DNA of 64,000 bases from Nostoc sp. LPT (GCF_017115165.1 NZ_JABXKF010000005.1:101375-165374); one strand, 5' to 3'. Shown: positions 1 to 10,195, counted from the stretch's first letter. Notes: generated by a model from the sequence alone, not told the origin. Translations and numbers: made by a program.

Positions 1-152
1 GATGCTTTGCTACCAGGCTATTTCTTTCTAACTTTACTCTAAGAAAGCTTATAGTTTCCTCGGTGAAAACACGGGATTAAATAATAATATTTTTAATGAA
101 TTTTGAAATTGCATTTAGACTGATAACTAAATTTTTTTGTGGAGATTAGAAA

Positions 153-3100
153 ATGCCACCAGTGCTTTCTGAGCAACATGTGGGTGAAAGACTTTTGTAC
201 ACCTTGGATACAAAACTTTCAGAAAAAGAATTAGAGAACTTCTTGGCAGAAATGGAAATTGTGGAGCCACCATCAGCAAAGCAATTCTGGCAATCTGCAC
301 AGACGAATCCTGGTATATACATTATTCTTACAGGTAAAGTTCGACTGTTAGATAGTTCTGAGAATTTAATTACTACCTTTGGTGCATGGTCTGTTTTTGG
401 TGAATTGACTTTGTTTCCCGAAGCTAACTTTAGTCCTTATGTAGTTAGAGCTTCGACAAGCTTAAAACTTGGCTATTTCAGACAGGAAGCATTGCAAAGG
501 TTGATAGACAAGTATCCTAACATTCGCGATCGCCTATTCGCCCGTGCAGAACTTTGGGATTTATTGTTGTTATGTCGCCAAGTATCACAATTTCCACGCC
601 ATACATCACAAGTTTCAGGAATGCTCAAAGCCTTATCTTTGTTTGAGCGACACCAGTTAGAAACTGGCTCTGTAAGTCCACAAATATCCCAAGATTCACA
701 GTTGTGGCTATTATACAAAGGTCAACTGCGGCATTCTGAAGGCCATTCTTTGACACCAGGTACAATCTTTGCTCAACCAAAACAAGGAGATTGGCAAACA
801 ACGCAACCAACGATTGCTTACATTCTGAAAAATGACCAGATGCAAACAGCACTAGAATACTTCCCGGAGTTGGGGGAGTGGGCTTTTGCCATGAGCGTCA
901 GCGAAACGGAATCGGAGACTGAGGACACAACGACCGGCTCAGTGCATCGCTGGGGACTGGGTACTAGAGAAAAAACTTCCCAATTTCCAAAATCTAAAAT
1001 TATTCCTTTTCCCCAAAGAGAGAAGCAGTCACAAGAACAGCCAACAAAAAAATCACGTTTTTACTTTCCCAGTCCGAAAGTACAAATGGGGCATTGGTGG
1101 AAACGCATCACCAAAAGCTATCCCTTCTATGCCCAACAAAGTGCAGCTGATTGTGGCTCTGCTTGCTTGGTGATGATTGGTAACTATTGGGGCAAACATT
1201 TTAGTATCAATCGCCTACGGGATATGACCAATGTCACTCGCAACGGTGCATCCCTAAAGGCGATGGCAGCAACAGCAGAATATTTGGGTTTTGCCACCCG
1301 TCCAGTGAAAGCTACTCTTGATAAATTAGCAGAACAACCTTTACCCGCAATTGCTCACTGGGAAGGTAAACACTTTATTGTTGTCTATGAAATCACTAAA
1401 AAGCGGGTGATTGTATGTGACCCAGCTCTTGGTCAACGCAGTCTGACAAAAGCTGAATTTCAAGCAGGTTGGACTGGTTATGCATTGTTACTGCAACCTA
1501 CAGCTCTACTAAAAAGTGCTAAGGACGAAAGTAGAAGCTTCTGGAAATTTTTTGAGTTAGTCAAACCTCACTATCGAACACTGGTAGAAATTTTCATAGC
1601 TTCGGTAATAATTCAATTATTTGGGTTAGTAACGCCAGTATTTACCCAGTTGTTGCTCGACAGAGTACTTGTACAACGTAGCGTTCCAACCTTAAACGCC
1701 ATTGGTTTGGGAATGATTGTTTTTGGGTTGTTTGGTGTTGCTGTTAACGGTGTACGGCAATATCTCTTATTTCATACTGCTAACCGCATTAGTATCGCCT
1801 TACTCGTAGGCTTCATCAAACATACCTTCCGTTTACCCCTTGCTTATTTCGAGTCGCGTTTCGTTGGGGATATAATCTCGCGCATCCAAGAAAGCCAGAA
1901 AATTCAGCATTTCCTCACTGGTCAGACACTCTCCATTGTGTTGGATATGCTGACATTAGTGGTTTATCTGGCTTTGATGTTCTCCTATAGCTGGCGGATG
2001 GCATTATTCGTGCTGTGTACTGTACCGCCATTTTTTATCTTGGCGCTGGCCAGCACAAGTATTTTGCGCCGCATCTCCAGAGATATTTTTAATGCAGGTA
2101 CTAAAGAACAAAGCTATCTCATAGAATCCCTAAACGGAATTCGTACCGTCCGCTCATTAGCAATTGAACAGACAGTGCGTTGGCGTTGGGAGGAATTGCT
2201 GAATGATTTAATCAAAAAAGACTTTAATGCTCAAATAATTGACAATCGCTTGCAAATTATCAGTGGCGTCATCCACACCTTTGTAAACACTTCATTGCTG
2301 TGGTACGGAGCAACCCAGGTAATTAATAACGAACTAACTATTGGACAACTAGTTGCTTTCAATATGTTGGTGGGTAACGTCTTGAGTCCTTTCCAGCGAC
2401 TGGCTTTGCTGTGGAATCAATTACAGGAAATCGTGATTTCTACCGAACGGATTAATGATGTGTTGGAGGCGGAACCAGAAGAAGACTTAGCAAATAAACC
2501 CCGTAAGTCGTTGGGTAAACTCCGCGGTAACATTTGTTTTCAGAATGTTACCTTTCGTTATCACTCAGAAAGTGACACTAACGTATTAGAAAATCTCAAC
2601 TTTGAAATTCAGCCGGAACAGATGGTTGCAGTCGTAGGGCGCAGCGGTTCTGGAAAAACAACTCTCAGTAAATTGATTTTGGGTTTATACCCACCGACAG
2701 ATGGCAAAATACTCATTGATGGTAACGATATCACCAGTGTATCGATGCGATCACTCCGTTCCCAAGTCGGCGTTGTAGACCAAGATACTTTTCTGTTTGG
2801 TGGGACTGTTCGCGAAAACATTGCGATCGCTAATTCAAATGCTTCTTTAGAAGAAATTAGCCAAGCAGCAAAATATGCCGGAGCCGATGAATTTATTCAA
2901 AAATTACCGATGGGTTACGAATCCGAAATTGGTGAAAGCGGCGGAATGCTTTCTGGGGGACAGCGCCAACGCCTAGCTATTGCTCGTGCTTTGCTCGGAA
3001 ATCCTCGGTTATTACTGTTTGATGAAGCCACTAGTCACCTAGATTCAGAATCAGAACGGATTATTCAAAACAACCTTAAAACAATTCTTAAAGGACGCAC

Positions 3101-3263
3101 AAGTGTAATTATTGCCCATCGCCTCTCTACAGTCCGCAACGCCGACTTAATCCTGGTTTTGGATCAAGGTATTTTAGTAGAAAGCGGTACCCACGACGAA
3201 TTAATCGCTAAAAAAGGTCATTACTACTACCTGAATCAACAACAGCTGTCTCAAGTTAGTTGA
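153..3263 (+). CDS. Peptidase-containing ABC exporter (PCAT) with N-terminal cyclic-nucleotide-binding domain, HetC-like
   Basis: This inner-membrane exporter should cleave double-glycine leaders and pump the freed peptide out. Residues about 45-125 look like a cNMP-binding fold. A C39 peptidase follows at about 322-450, with catalytic Cys334 in the ADCGSAC motif, His407 in GKHFIVV and Asp423 in DPA. The ABC membrane domain spans about 470-750. The nucleotide-binding domain has Walker A at 829-837 (GRSGSGKTT), signature LSGGQ at 933-937 and Walker B LLLFDEA at 953-959. At 1036 aa it matches cyanobacterial PCATs that carry the extra regulatory domain, such as HetC. The start follows a GGAG box. 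The HlyD and PpiC genes downstream suggest one transport operon serving the peptide at 6275 and possibly the precursor at 10261. The cNMP domain suggests nucleotide-gated export, which is inference. Confidence 0.95.
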   Translation: MPPVLSEQHVGERLLYTLDTKLSEKELENFLAEMEIVEPPSAKQFWQSAQTNPGIYIILTGKVRLLDSSENLITTFGAWSVFGELTLFPEANFSPYVVRASTSLKLGYFRQEALQRLIDKYPNIRDRLFARAELWDLLLLCRQVSQFPRHTSQVSGMLKALSLFERHQLETGSVSPQISQDSQLWLLYKGQLRHSEGHSLTPGTIFAQPKQGDWQTTQPTIAYILKNDQMQTALEYFPELGEWAFAMSVSETESETEDTTTGSVHRWGLGTREKTSQFPKSKIIPFPQREKQSQEQPTKKSRFYFPSPKVQMGHWWKRITKSYPFYAQQSAADCGSACLVMIGNYWGKHFSINRLRDMTNVTRNGASLKAMAATAEYLGFATRPVKATLDKLAEQPLPAIAHWEGKHFIVVYEITKKRVIVCDPALGQRSLTKAEFQAGWTGYALLLQPTALLKSAKDESRSFWKFFELVKPHYRTLVEIFIASVIIQLFGLVTPVFTQLLLDRVLVQRSVPTLNAIGLGMIVFGLFGVAVNGVRQYLLFHTANRISIALLVGFIKHTFRLPLAYFESRFVGDIISRIQESQKIQHFLTGQTLSIVLDMLTLVVYLALMFSYSWRMALFVLCTVPPFFILALASTSILRRISRDIFNAGTKEQSYLIESLNGIRTVRSLAIEQTVRWRWEELLNDLIKKDFNAQIIDNRLQIISGVIHTFVNTSLLWYGATQVINNELTIGQLVAFNMLVGNVLSPFQRLALLWNQLQEIVISTERINDVLEAEPEEDLANKPRKSLGKLRGNICFQNVTFRYHSESDTNVLENLNFEIQPEQMVAVVGRSGSGKTTLSKLILGLYPPTDGKILIDGNDITSVSMRSLRSQVGVVDQDTFLFGGTVRENIAIANSNASLEEISQAAKYAGADEFIQKLPMGYESEIGESGGMLSGGQRQRLAIARALLGNPRLLLFDEATSHLDSESERIIQNNLKTILKGRTSVIIAHRLSTVRNADLILVLDQGILVESGTHDELIAKKGHYYYLNQQQLSQVS

Positions 3264-3398
3264 TGGGGCATTGGGCAGTCTTCTTCTCGACGAGATTGTG
3301 CGCGTAGCTTAGCTTGCCTGTAAGGATACAATTTTGAATTTTGAATTTTGAATTGATTTCTCCCCCACTCCCCATCTACTGTTATCGGAAATAAAACC

Positions 3399-4943
3399 AT
3401 GCCACATCCCAATAGATCGTCCCCACTTCCCCAAGATGAGCAAGATAAATATCAGGGTTACAAACAGCAAGAAGAATCAGTATTTGACGAGCAGACAGAG
3501 GCAGAAAATGAAAGTCAAGATTTGTACTACGGTACAGAAAAACTACTCAATGCCTTACCTCGAATTTGGACTCGTGGTTTGTTGTATACGCTCATCGGCT
3601 TTGCTGGTCTATTCTTGCCTTGGGCAACTCTCTCGAAAGTAGATGAAACTGGTAGCGCCAGAGGGCGTATGGAACCTAAAGGCGCAACTCAAAAATTAGA
3701 TGCTCAAGCTGCTGGGAGTGTCAAAGCAGTTACAGTTAAAGAAGGAGATACAGTTAGAGCCGGGCAGGTTTTACTGGAACTGGATTCTGAGTTGCTACAA
3801 ACGGAACTGCAACAAGTCCAGAGCAAATTGCAAGGGCTACAAAATCGGCAATCCCAACTGGAAGTCCTGAAAAATCAACTCCTAATGTCAACGAGTCTTT
3901 TAGAACAACAAAATAAATCCCAAGAATTAGAAAAAATGGCTCAAGTTAACCAGGTGCAGCAAAACCTGGATGCCAAACTGAGTAGCTATAACCTCCAAAA
4001 GTTAGAAAAACAATCATTAGTTAAGCAAGCAGAGGAGCAAATTTCCACCAGTAAAGATGACCGGGAATCGGCTAAAGCCCGTTTGAGTATAGATTCTGGG
4101 CAAGTCGAACGTTATAGCCAACTTGTTCAAGATGGTGCAGTGTCTGCAACCCAAGTTGATCAACTCAAAAAAGAAGAACAAGAAAGCAAACGACTCTATA
4201 ACAGGTCTTTATCAGATATAAAACAAGCTCAATTGCGTTTAACCCAAGAGCTAAATAATTATCAAGTAACTATCAAAACCTTGGAGTCTGATATCAAACA
4301 GGCAAAACTCCGACTGCAAGAAGAACAAAGTAGCTATAAAAGTGCCATGCAAGCCGGAGAACTGGCTGTAATGAAAAATCAGGAGCAGTTAAAAGACATA
4401 CAGGCACAAATAACAGCAACGCAATCAGAAATCGCTCAGACTAAAAGCCAGCTTATATCTACAAGATTGCAAATTCAGCAGCGAGTGGTGCGATCGCCAA
4501 TTAATGGGGTGATTTTTGAATTACCCACCACTAAGCCAGGAGCGGTGGTACAAGTCGGTCAAAGGATTGCTCAAATCGCACCCACGAAAACAGACTTCGT
4601 ACTCAGAGCAAATATGCCTAATCAGGATAGCGGTTTCTTGAAGGTAGGAATGCCAGTAAAAGTTAAGTTTGATGCCTATCCCTTCCAAGAGTATGGCATC
4701 GTGCAAGGAAAAGTTACTTGGATCTCGCCTGACTCGAAAGTTAGCCAAACACCCCAAGGCAACATCGAAACCTATGAATTAGAAATTATCTTAGACCAGC
4801 AGTATGTCCAAAATGGCAACAAACGTATTCCATTAGGTGCCGGTCAGACAGCAAATGCTGAAGTCATCATTCGTCAACGGCGAGTAATTGACTTTGTTCT
4901 AGATCCGTTCAAGAAACTGAAAAAGGGCGGTTTGGAGATGTAG
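3399..4943 (+). CDS. HlyD-family periplasmic adaptor (membrane fusion protein)
   Basis: The protein bridges the ABC exporter to an outer-membrane channel. A charged cytoplasmic N-terminus of about 58 residues precedes a single TM segment at about 60-78. A lipoyl-like half-domain follows (VKEGDTVRAGQVLLELD, about 113-129). Next is a long Gln/Glu-rich coiled coil at about 130-370. The second lipoyl half and beta-barrel follow (VRSPINGVI onward). Length (514 aa) is normal for bacteriocin-type HlyD proteins. It lies 135 bp after the exporter gene; that spacer carries a short TTTTGAA heptamer run at about 3339-3356. Family assignment is secure; the exported substrate is inferred from context. Confidence 0.93.
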   Translation: MPHPNRSSPLPQDEQDKYQGYKQQEESVFDEQTEAENESQDLYYGTEKLLNALPRIWTRGLLYTLIGFAGLFLPWATLSKVDETGSARGRMEPKGATQKLDAQAAGSVKAVTVKEGDTVRAGQVLLELDSELLQTELQQVQSKLQGLQNRQSQLEVLKNQLLMSTSLLEQQNKSQELEKMAQVNQVQQNLDAKLSSYNLQKLEKQSLVKQAEEQISTSKDDRESAKARLSIDSGQVERYSQLVQDGAVSATQVDQLKKEEQESKRLYNRSLSDIKQAQLRLTQELNNYQVTIKTLESDIKQAKLRLQEEQSSYKSAMQAGELAVMKNQEQLKDIQAQITATQSEIAQTKSQLISTRLQIQQRVVRSPINGVIFELPTTKPGAVVQVGQRIAQIAPTKTDFVLRANMPNQDSGFLKVGMPVKVKFDAYPFQEYGIVQGKVTWISPDSKVSQTPQGNIETYELEIILDQQYVQNGNKRIPLGAGQTANAEVIIRQRRVIDFVLDPFKKLKKGGLEM

Positions 4944-5050
4944 TTAAAGGTATCGCATTGGAATCAGGAAATAAAAGAAGGGAGATTGGAGGAATAATTA
5001 ATGCCCCGTGCCCAATCCCCGATCCGCTTAATTATTGGAGATATAGTGTT

Positions 5051-5836
5051 ATGCCTCACAATTTAACTATTTCCACCTCAGATATCATTCACAGTCTTAA
5101 ACTCTCCTGTCAGATACCTGCTGTTGTGGAAGCGATCGCATCGCAAAGTATTATTGCCGAAGCAGCTCAAGCGACAGGAATTACAGTCACGCCAGAAGAA
5201 CTACAGCAAGAAGGAGATAACTTAAGGTTCGCCAAAAAGCTTGTCAAAGCTAAAGACACCTGGACATGGCTAGAAAAACACCACCTCTCTGTGAATCAGT
5301 TTGAAGAATTAGCCTACAACAACATCCTTTCGCGGAAGTTAGCGAATCATCTATTTTCCAATCAACTGGAAAAGCACTTTTACGAACATCAGCTAGATTA
5401 TATCGCCGCCGTTACCTACGAAGTTGTCTTCGAGGATCGAGACTTGGCTTTAGAGCTTTTTTATGCCCTAGAAGAAGGCGAAATCAATTTTCCAGATATT
5501 GCTCGTCTATATATCTCAGAACCCGAAGCCCGTCGTGCTTATGGATATAAAGGACTCCGATACCGCAAAGATTTTCGTCCAGAGATTGCAGCCGCTGTCT
5601 TTGCTGCTGCACCACCAGAAGCTCTCAAACCGATAACGACTTCCAAGGGAGTGTATTTAATTTGGGTGGAAGAAATCATTCAACCGCAATTAGATGAACA
5701 ATTGCGCCAAAAAATCATTACAGAATCCTTTTCTGAGTGGTTAAAGCAACAAATCACCACGATGAAAATAGTTACTCAAATAGATTCAGAAGGTTCGCAT
5801 GAAGAATTAGTAGATATATTTACTAAAACTAAATAA
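5051..5836 (+). CDS. PpiC/SurA-type peptidylprolyl isomerase-like protein
   Basis: The predicted 261-aa protein has a helical N-terminal SurA-like region followed by a parvulin-like segment around YEVVFEDRDLALELFYALEEGE. This PpiC-like protein recurs beside PCAT and HlyD genes in cyanobacterial bacteriocin loci, where it is thought to assist export or folding of the peptide. I chose ATG 5051, which has a GGAG box about 10 nt upstream, over the in-frame TTG at 4958, whose extra 31 residues look like spacer translation. No signal peptide is evident, so it may act on the cytoplasmic side. The isomerase core is divergent, and activity is not proven from sequence. Confidence 0.8.
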   Translation: MPHNLTISTSDIIHSLKLSCQIPAVVEAIASQSIIAEAAQATGITVTPEELQQEGDNLRFAKKLVKAKDTWTWLEKHHLSVNQFEELAYNNILSRKLANHLFSNQLEKHFYEHQLDYIAAVTYEVVFEDRDLALELFYALEEGEINFPDIARLYISEPEARRAYGYKGLRYRKDFRPEIAAAVFAAAPPEALKPITTSKGVYLIWVEEIIQPQLDEQLRQKIITESFSEWLKQQITTMKIVTQIDSEGSHEELVDIFTKTK

Positions 5837-6169
5837 TTTATCGGATTTAAAATCTTTTTGTTGCTAACTATCTCCTCTGACTTAGAGTAGATGTCTCTAA
5901 TCTTCAAAAATGTTGTAAATGCAGGTTTTGTTTGCTTAAAAACATACTAATTTTTCTTTTTTAGTGTTTTCTGAATAAATCTACAAAGTGCTAATTTAGC
6001 GTTGTTAAAAAATCAAATTAAATCGCTATAACTCTTGCTAGACAGCAATAATTTAAATTACTGCTTAAATTTATAATGCAATTTTTTCTTATTCAATTAA
6101 TATTATATTGTGATAATTTCTAACTTTAAATGTATTAGTTTTGCTAATCAAAATTTTATCAAAAAAGTA

Positions 6170-6197
6170 TTGACTTCTTTGAGAAATGAGGTATATT
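6170..6197 (+). promoter_or_regulatory. Sigma70-type promoter candidate for the double-glycine peptide
   Basis: A TTGACT box at 6170-6175 is separated by 16 bp from TATATT at 6192-6197, 77 bp before the peptide start at 6275. A Shine-Dalgarno AGGAG lies at 6262-6266. The rest of the 438-bp spacer from 5837 is AT-rich and shows nothing else I recognise. The long spacer and dedicated promoter suggest that the peptide is transcribed separately from the transport genes. Confidence 0.5.
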
Positions 6198-6274
6198 AAG
6201 TATGTAGCCAAACAAAACAAGTTGGTTATACAAAAGATTTCCAACAACAGTTACAAATTTTAGGAGAAACTCAA

Positions 6275-6463
6275 ATGATTATTTCTGATCTAAACTACTT
6301 GGAAAATACCTCTGAAGAAATTGTTGGTGGAGCCAACAAGGCTTTTGCAGACGCATTTGCTAAGGCATTAGGCAAAAACACCTTCACTTTTACCGCGACT
6401 CTCGCCGAAACCACTAATAATTCTTCTGTTAGTGCTTCAAAAAGTGTTGCTATTACTAAGTAG
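6275..6463 (+). CDS. Small double-glycine-leader peptide (putative PCAT substrate, bacteriocin-like)
   Basis: This 62-residue peptide has an N-terminal leader of the cyanobacterial 'SDLNYLE' type ending in EEIVGG (residues 14-19), the classical site for C39 peptidase cleavage. The released part would be a 43-residue peptide rich in Ala, Thr, Ser and Asn with no Cys, so lanthionine or disulfide crosslinking is unlikely. A clear AGGAG ribosome site lies 8 nt before the ATG, and there is a promoter candidate upstream and hairpins downstream. The nearby C39 exporter makes the export route likely. The biological role (toxin, signal or other) is unknown. Confidence 0.85.
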   Translation: MIISDLNYLENTSEEIVGGANKAFADAFAKALGKNTFTFTATLAETTNNSSVSASKSVAITK

Positions 6464-6477
6464 TAACTAATAATTAA

Positions 6478-6585
6478 ACTCTACTCGCAAAAAGTATTAA
6501 CTCCTGCAAGTAGAGTTAGGCTCGAAAGCCTAATAGATTTTATAAATCGCCGAAGGTTCTTTGCTCATTTGAGCCTTCGGCTTTT
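6478..6585 (+). terminator. Three consecutive hairpins, the last a Rho-independent-type terminator
   Basis: Hairpin 1 pairs 6478-6489 with 6505-6516 (12 bp, one mismatch). Hairpin 2 pairs 6516-6522 with 6527-6533 (7 bp) around a CGAA tetraloop. Hairpin 3 pairs 6549-6559 with 6571-6581 (11 bp, one G-U) and is followed by TTTT. The array sits directly after the 62-aa peptide gene and would stabilise and end a short, abundant mRNA. Confidence 0.7.
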
Positions 6586-7050
6586 ACCAAAAATACACCC
6601 TTTAGTCTCAAAAAACTATTTCCGCAATAAATTTTTACAACCTAACATTTAGTTCTCAACTCAGGTTACACTAATTTGAAAAAAGAATGCGACAGATACA
6701 TACTCCCAAACCTTTGTTCTGTCTGGCTTTCTTAATGCATGAATTTTGAATTGGTATTACTGTCTGTAATGTTTGCCAGCCCTGAATTAAAACTCTGGGT
6801 TGATAGTCATAAGTGAAACACTTTCTCGTAGCCGTAAGCTTCTTGATAGATCCCCGAAAGGTAGAGAAGCGTAAAATTCCTTTTAACTAAGTTTAGTAAG
6901 TAATCAAGCAGACATGATATCACTTGATTTGAAACGAATTCAGTTATAAGTTTCAAAAACTTGAGTTGTTTGCAGATATAGGAACAAAAGACACATTCAT
7001 TAAATAAAAATAATTGTATAAATTATAACCCCTAAATAAAAGGATATAAA
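6586..7050. other. Intergenic region without recognised gene
   Basis: This AT-rich stretch of about 465 bp has no convincing ORF. It contains a short inverted repeat TTTGAAAC...GTTTCAAA near 6929-6957 and a GTAGAGAAGCG fragment near 6860 that resembles the dispersed repeats found elsewhere in the window. I see no clear promoter. Confidence 0.5.
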
Positions 7051-7105
7051 CTCCTAAATTTATTTATGGGGATTGTTAATTTTGAACTCGGAGCAAAGCG
7101 ACGTG
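7051..7105. repeat. Composite dispersed repeat forming the 5' leader of the TPR/GT41 gene
   Basis: The stretch begins with CCTAAATTTATTTATGGGG, found also at 28555-28575 and 28629-28660 and partly at 56940-56965. It ends with GGAGCAAAGCGACGTGAC, closely matching the two ends of the element at 56997-57041. It carries both candidate start codons (TTG 7073 and GTG 7103) of the next gene. Confidence 0.65.
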
Positions 7106-10100
7106 ACCACAATTCCTGATGCTCTTCAACTCGCTCTTCAATATCAACGAGCCAAACGCTTCACCCAGGCTGAAGAGGTTTATCGTCAAATTATAGACAA
7201 AAATCCCAAGCAGTCAGAGGCATTATATGGATTAGGTATGCTGGCACAGCAGCAGGAAAAATATCAAAATGCAGAACAATTTTTTCAAGCAGCTTTGCGA
7301 TTACAGCCAGAAGCAGCAAAAATATACAACAGCTTGGGGTTTAGTCTGCAACAACAGGGCAAACTAAAAGAAGCGATCGCCTGTTATGAAAAAGCACTCT
7401 TCATTCTCCCCGACTCCATAGAAGTGCAAATCAACATCAGTAATACTCTCCATACTCAAGGAAAGCTGTCACCAGAAGAACAAGTCCACTACGCATACTT
7501 AAATCACGAGTTTGCTTTAGGTAGACACCAAGCAGGCGATTTCAAGTTTGCAGAGTTATATTATCGCCAAGCTATTGCATTGCAGCCAGATTTGGTAAAA
7601 TCTCATAATAATTTAGGAGAGGTACTCCAAAAACAAGGGCGATTAAATGATGCTATCAAATCTTGTGAGCAAGCAATCAAAATTAAGCCAGATGATGCCG
7701 ATACTTATCACAACTTAGGGTATTTTTTCGAGGAACAAGGGAATTTTGAGCAAGCAATAGTAGCTTATGAAAAAGCTTTAAGCATTCAACCTGATTTGGC
7801 AGTAACCTATAACAACTTGGGAAATATTCTGAAGGCACAAAATAGAATTGGTGCTGCCATAGAATACTATCAAAAAGCTATTAAACTTCGACCTGATATT
7901 GATTACATCTATTGCAACTTAGGAACAGTATTTATACCTGCTAACAAAATAGAAGCAGCAGTCCAGGCATTTGAACAAGCCGTAAAGGTGACGCCAAACT
8001 ATGATACAGCTAAATTTGGTGCTTGTATCAGCCAACTACCAATTATCTATTCTAGTGTTGATGAAATTGCATTCAGACGAAATCAGTATCAACAGTATTT
8101 ACAAAATTTAGCTAAAGGTTATGAATTAACTAATCAGGAAGAACGGGCAAAAGCAGCTGATGCAGTGGGAACATTTCAGCCTTTTTATTTGGCATATCAA
8201 GGCTTAAATGACCGAGATTTACAGCGAACTTATGGGGAAATGATTTCCCAGATTATGTCGAGTTGCTATCCCCAAGATAGCCAGCCGCTTGTTCTGCCAA
8301 ATTTAGATCAAAATCAAAAGGTTCGTGTTGGTATTATCTCTGGGTTTTTCTCTAGCCATTCTAATTGGAAAATTCCTATTAAAGGTTGGGTAGAAAATCT
8401 AGATCGAAGTGAATTTGAATTATTTGGTTATCACACTGCCGTCAAAAAAGATTCTTCAACAATCAGTGCCAACAAGAGTTTTGATAAATTTGTCCAAGGT
8501 GTTCGCTCAGTTGAAGAATGGTGTGAGGTAATAACAAAAGATAAATTACATATCCTGATTTTCCCAGAATTTGGCATGGATTTAATGACAATCAAACTGG
8601 GTTGTCTGAGATTAGCACCAATTCAAATGACATCTTGGGGACACCCTGAGACTAGTGGACTGCCGACAATTGACTATTACTTGAGCAGTGACTTAATGGA
8701 ACCAGAAAATGCTCAAGAACATTATACAGAAAAATTAGTTAGATTACCAAATATATCGATTCATTACATACCTTTAGCAATTAAACCCCAAGAAATTAAG
8801 AAACCAGATATAGGTTTAAAAGAGGATGATATTTTCTTCTGGTGTTGTCAGTCCCTGTATAAATATTTACCTAATCATGATGATGTTTTTCCCTCCATTG
8901 CTAAAGAGTTAGGGAATTCTAAATTTGTGTTTATTGAAAACCCAACTGAAGAGCTTACAGAAGTATTTCGCCAGCGCTTAAACCATGCTTTTGCAGCATT
9001 AGGGTTGGATTATCAAAATCACTGTTTATTTTTGTCTCCCCTGAATGAAAGGAAGTTTGCTGGGACTACAGCCTTAGCAGATGTCTTTTTAGATAGTATT
9101 GGTTGGTCTGGATGTAACTCCACGCTTGAATCTATTGCTTATAATATTCCGGTTGTCACTTTACCAGGAGAACTGATGCGATCGCGGCATTCTCTGGCAA
9201 TTTTGCAGATGATGGGTATAGAAGAGACGATCGCTTCAAATAAATCAGAATACGTCCAAATCGCCATCCGTCTAGGGAAAGATGCTAACTATCGGCAATA
9301 TATTTCCCAGCAAGTTGCAGAAAATAAATATAAATTATATGGCGATTTAAAGCCAGTTAGAGCGCTGGAAGATTTCATTTTACAGCTGGTTAATAAACCA
9401 AGACAATTTAACGCTAAAGATGTTGCTGAACTCTTTCAACTTGCACTTCAAGCTCATCGAGCTAATCATCTAGATGCAGCCGAACAGCTATATCGTCAGG
9501 TGATAGAAAAGCAACCAGACTATTCAGAAGCATTATACGGTTTAGGGATGCTGGCACAGCAGAAAGGTGCATTGCAGGAAGCTCACAAACATTTAAGTGC
9601 AGCTTCGCAATTTCAGCCTAACTCTGTGAAAATTTGGTTTAGTTTAGGCAATTTGCTTCAAGTCCAAAGACAGCTACCAGAAGCTGAAGCTGCTTACCAA
9701 AAAGCTATTGCTTTGCGACCAGATGCAGGGACAATTTACAACAATTTGGGATATACCTTGCAACAACAAGGTAAGTGGGAGGAAGCGATCGCATCCTATC
9801 AAAAAGCTCTGGAATTTCAGCCCAACTGCATAGAAGCGAAAATCAATTTAGGGAATGCGCTTTTTGCTCAAGGGAAGCTTTCAACAGAGAAACAAGCCTA
9901 TTATGCAGAATTGAATTATCAGATGGGTATTGCCCACCAAGAAGCAGGTAATTGGCAAACTGCTGTTGTTTACTATCGAGCTGCGATCGCAATACAGCCT
10001 GATTTGATAGAAGCCCATTATAACTTGGGGGTAATACTGCAAGAACAAGGGAACCTAGAAGAAGCGCTCGCTTGCTATCAAAAAGCTTTGGAGTTTAATC

Positions 10101-10195
10101 CCCAACACCAGGAAGCCAACATGAAATTAGGAGAGATTTACCAAACCCAGCAACAAGAAGTTACACAAGTGAACCCACTAAAATTTTATGGCTAG
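7073..10195 (+). CDS. TPR - GT41 (O-GlcNAc transferase/SPINDLY-like) - TPR protein
   Basis: A tetratricopeptide array (about 10-330) precedes a GT41-family domain (about 405-790). That domain includes the conserved block around QMTSWGHPETSGLPTIDYYL and a later GCNSTLESIAYNIPVVTLPG stretch typical of nucleotide-sugar binding. A second TPR array (about 800-1025) follows and begins like the N-termini of the TPR-glycosyltransferases at 14055-19985. GT41 enzymes transfer a sugar to Ser/Thr of proteins held by the TPR groove. The position just before the Nif11 precursor raises the possibility of peptide glycosylation, which is inference. The start may be TTG 7073 or GTG 7103; both lie in repeat-derived DNA. 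The doubled TPR arrangement suggests recombination between neighbouring paralogues. Confidence 0.9.
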   Translation: MLILNSEQSDVTTIPDALQLALQYQRAKRFTQAEEVYRQIIDKNPKQSEALYGLGMLAQQQEKYQNAEQFFQAALRLQPEAAKIYNSLGFSLQQQGKLKEAIACYEKALFILPDSIEVQINISNTLHTQGKLSPEEQVHYAYLNHEFALGRHQAGDFKFAELYYRQAIALQPDLVKSHNNLGEVLQKQGRLNDAIKSCEQAIKIKPDDADTYHNLGYFFEEQGNFEQAIVAYEKALSIQPDLAVTYNNLGNILKAQNRIGAAIEYYQKAIKLRPDIDYIYCNLGTVFIPANKIEAAVQAFEQAVKVTPNYDTAKFGACISQLPIIYSSVDEIAFRRNQYQQYLQNLAKGYELTNQEERAKAADAVGTFQPFYLAYQGLNDRDLQRTYGEMISQIMSSCYPQDSQPLVLPNLDQNQKVRVGIISGFFSSHSNWKIPIKGWVENLDRSEFELFGYHTAVKKDSSTISANKSFDKFVQGVRSVEEWCEVITKDKLHILIFPEFGMDLMTIKLGCLRLAPIQMTSWGHPETSGLPTIDYYLSSDLMEPENAQEHYTEKLVRLPNISIHYIPLAIKPQEIKKPDIGLKEDDIFFWCCQSLYKYLPNHDDVFPSIAKELGNSKFVFIENPTEELTEVFRQRLNHAFAALGLDYQNHCLFLSPLNERKFAGTTALADVFLDSIGWSGCNSTLESIAYNIPVVTLPGELMRSRHSLAILQMMGIEETIASNKSEYVQIAIRLGKDANYRQYISQQVAENKYKLYGDLKPVRALEDFILQLVNKPRQFNAKDVAELFQLALQAHRANHLDAAEQLYRQVIEKQPDYSEALYGLGMLAQQKGALQEAHKHLSAASQFQPNSVKIWFSLGNLLQVQRQLPEAEAAYQKAIALRPDAGTIYNNLGYTLQQQGKWEEAIASYQKALEFQPNCIEAKINLGNALFAQGKLSTEKQAYYAELNYQMGIAHQEAGNWQTAVVYYRAAIAIQPDLIEAHYNLGVILQEQGNLEEALACYQKALEFNPQHQEANMKLGEIYQTQQQEVTQVNPLKFYG

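Noticed and set aside
4958..5050. TTG-started N-terminal extension of the PpiC-like gene
   Set aside because: No ribosome site, and the residues look like translated spacer; ATG 5051 has a GGAG box.
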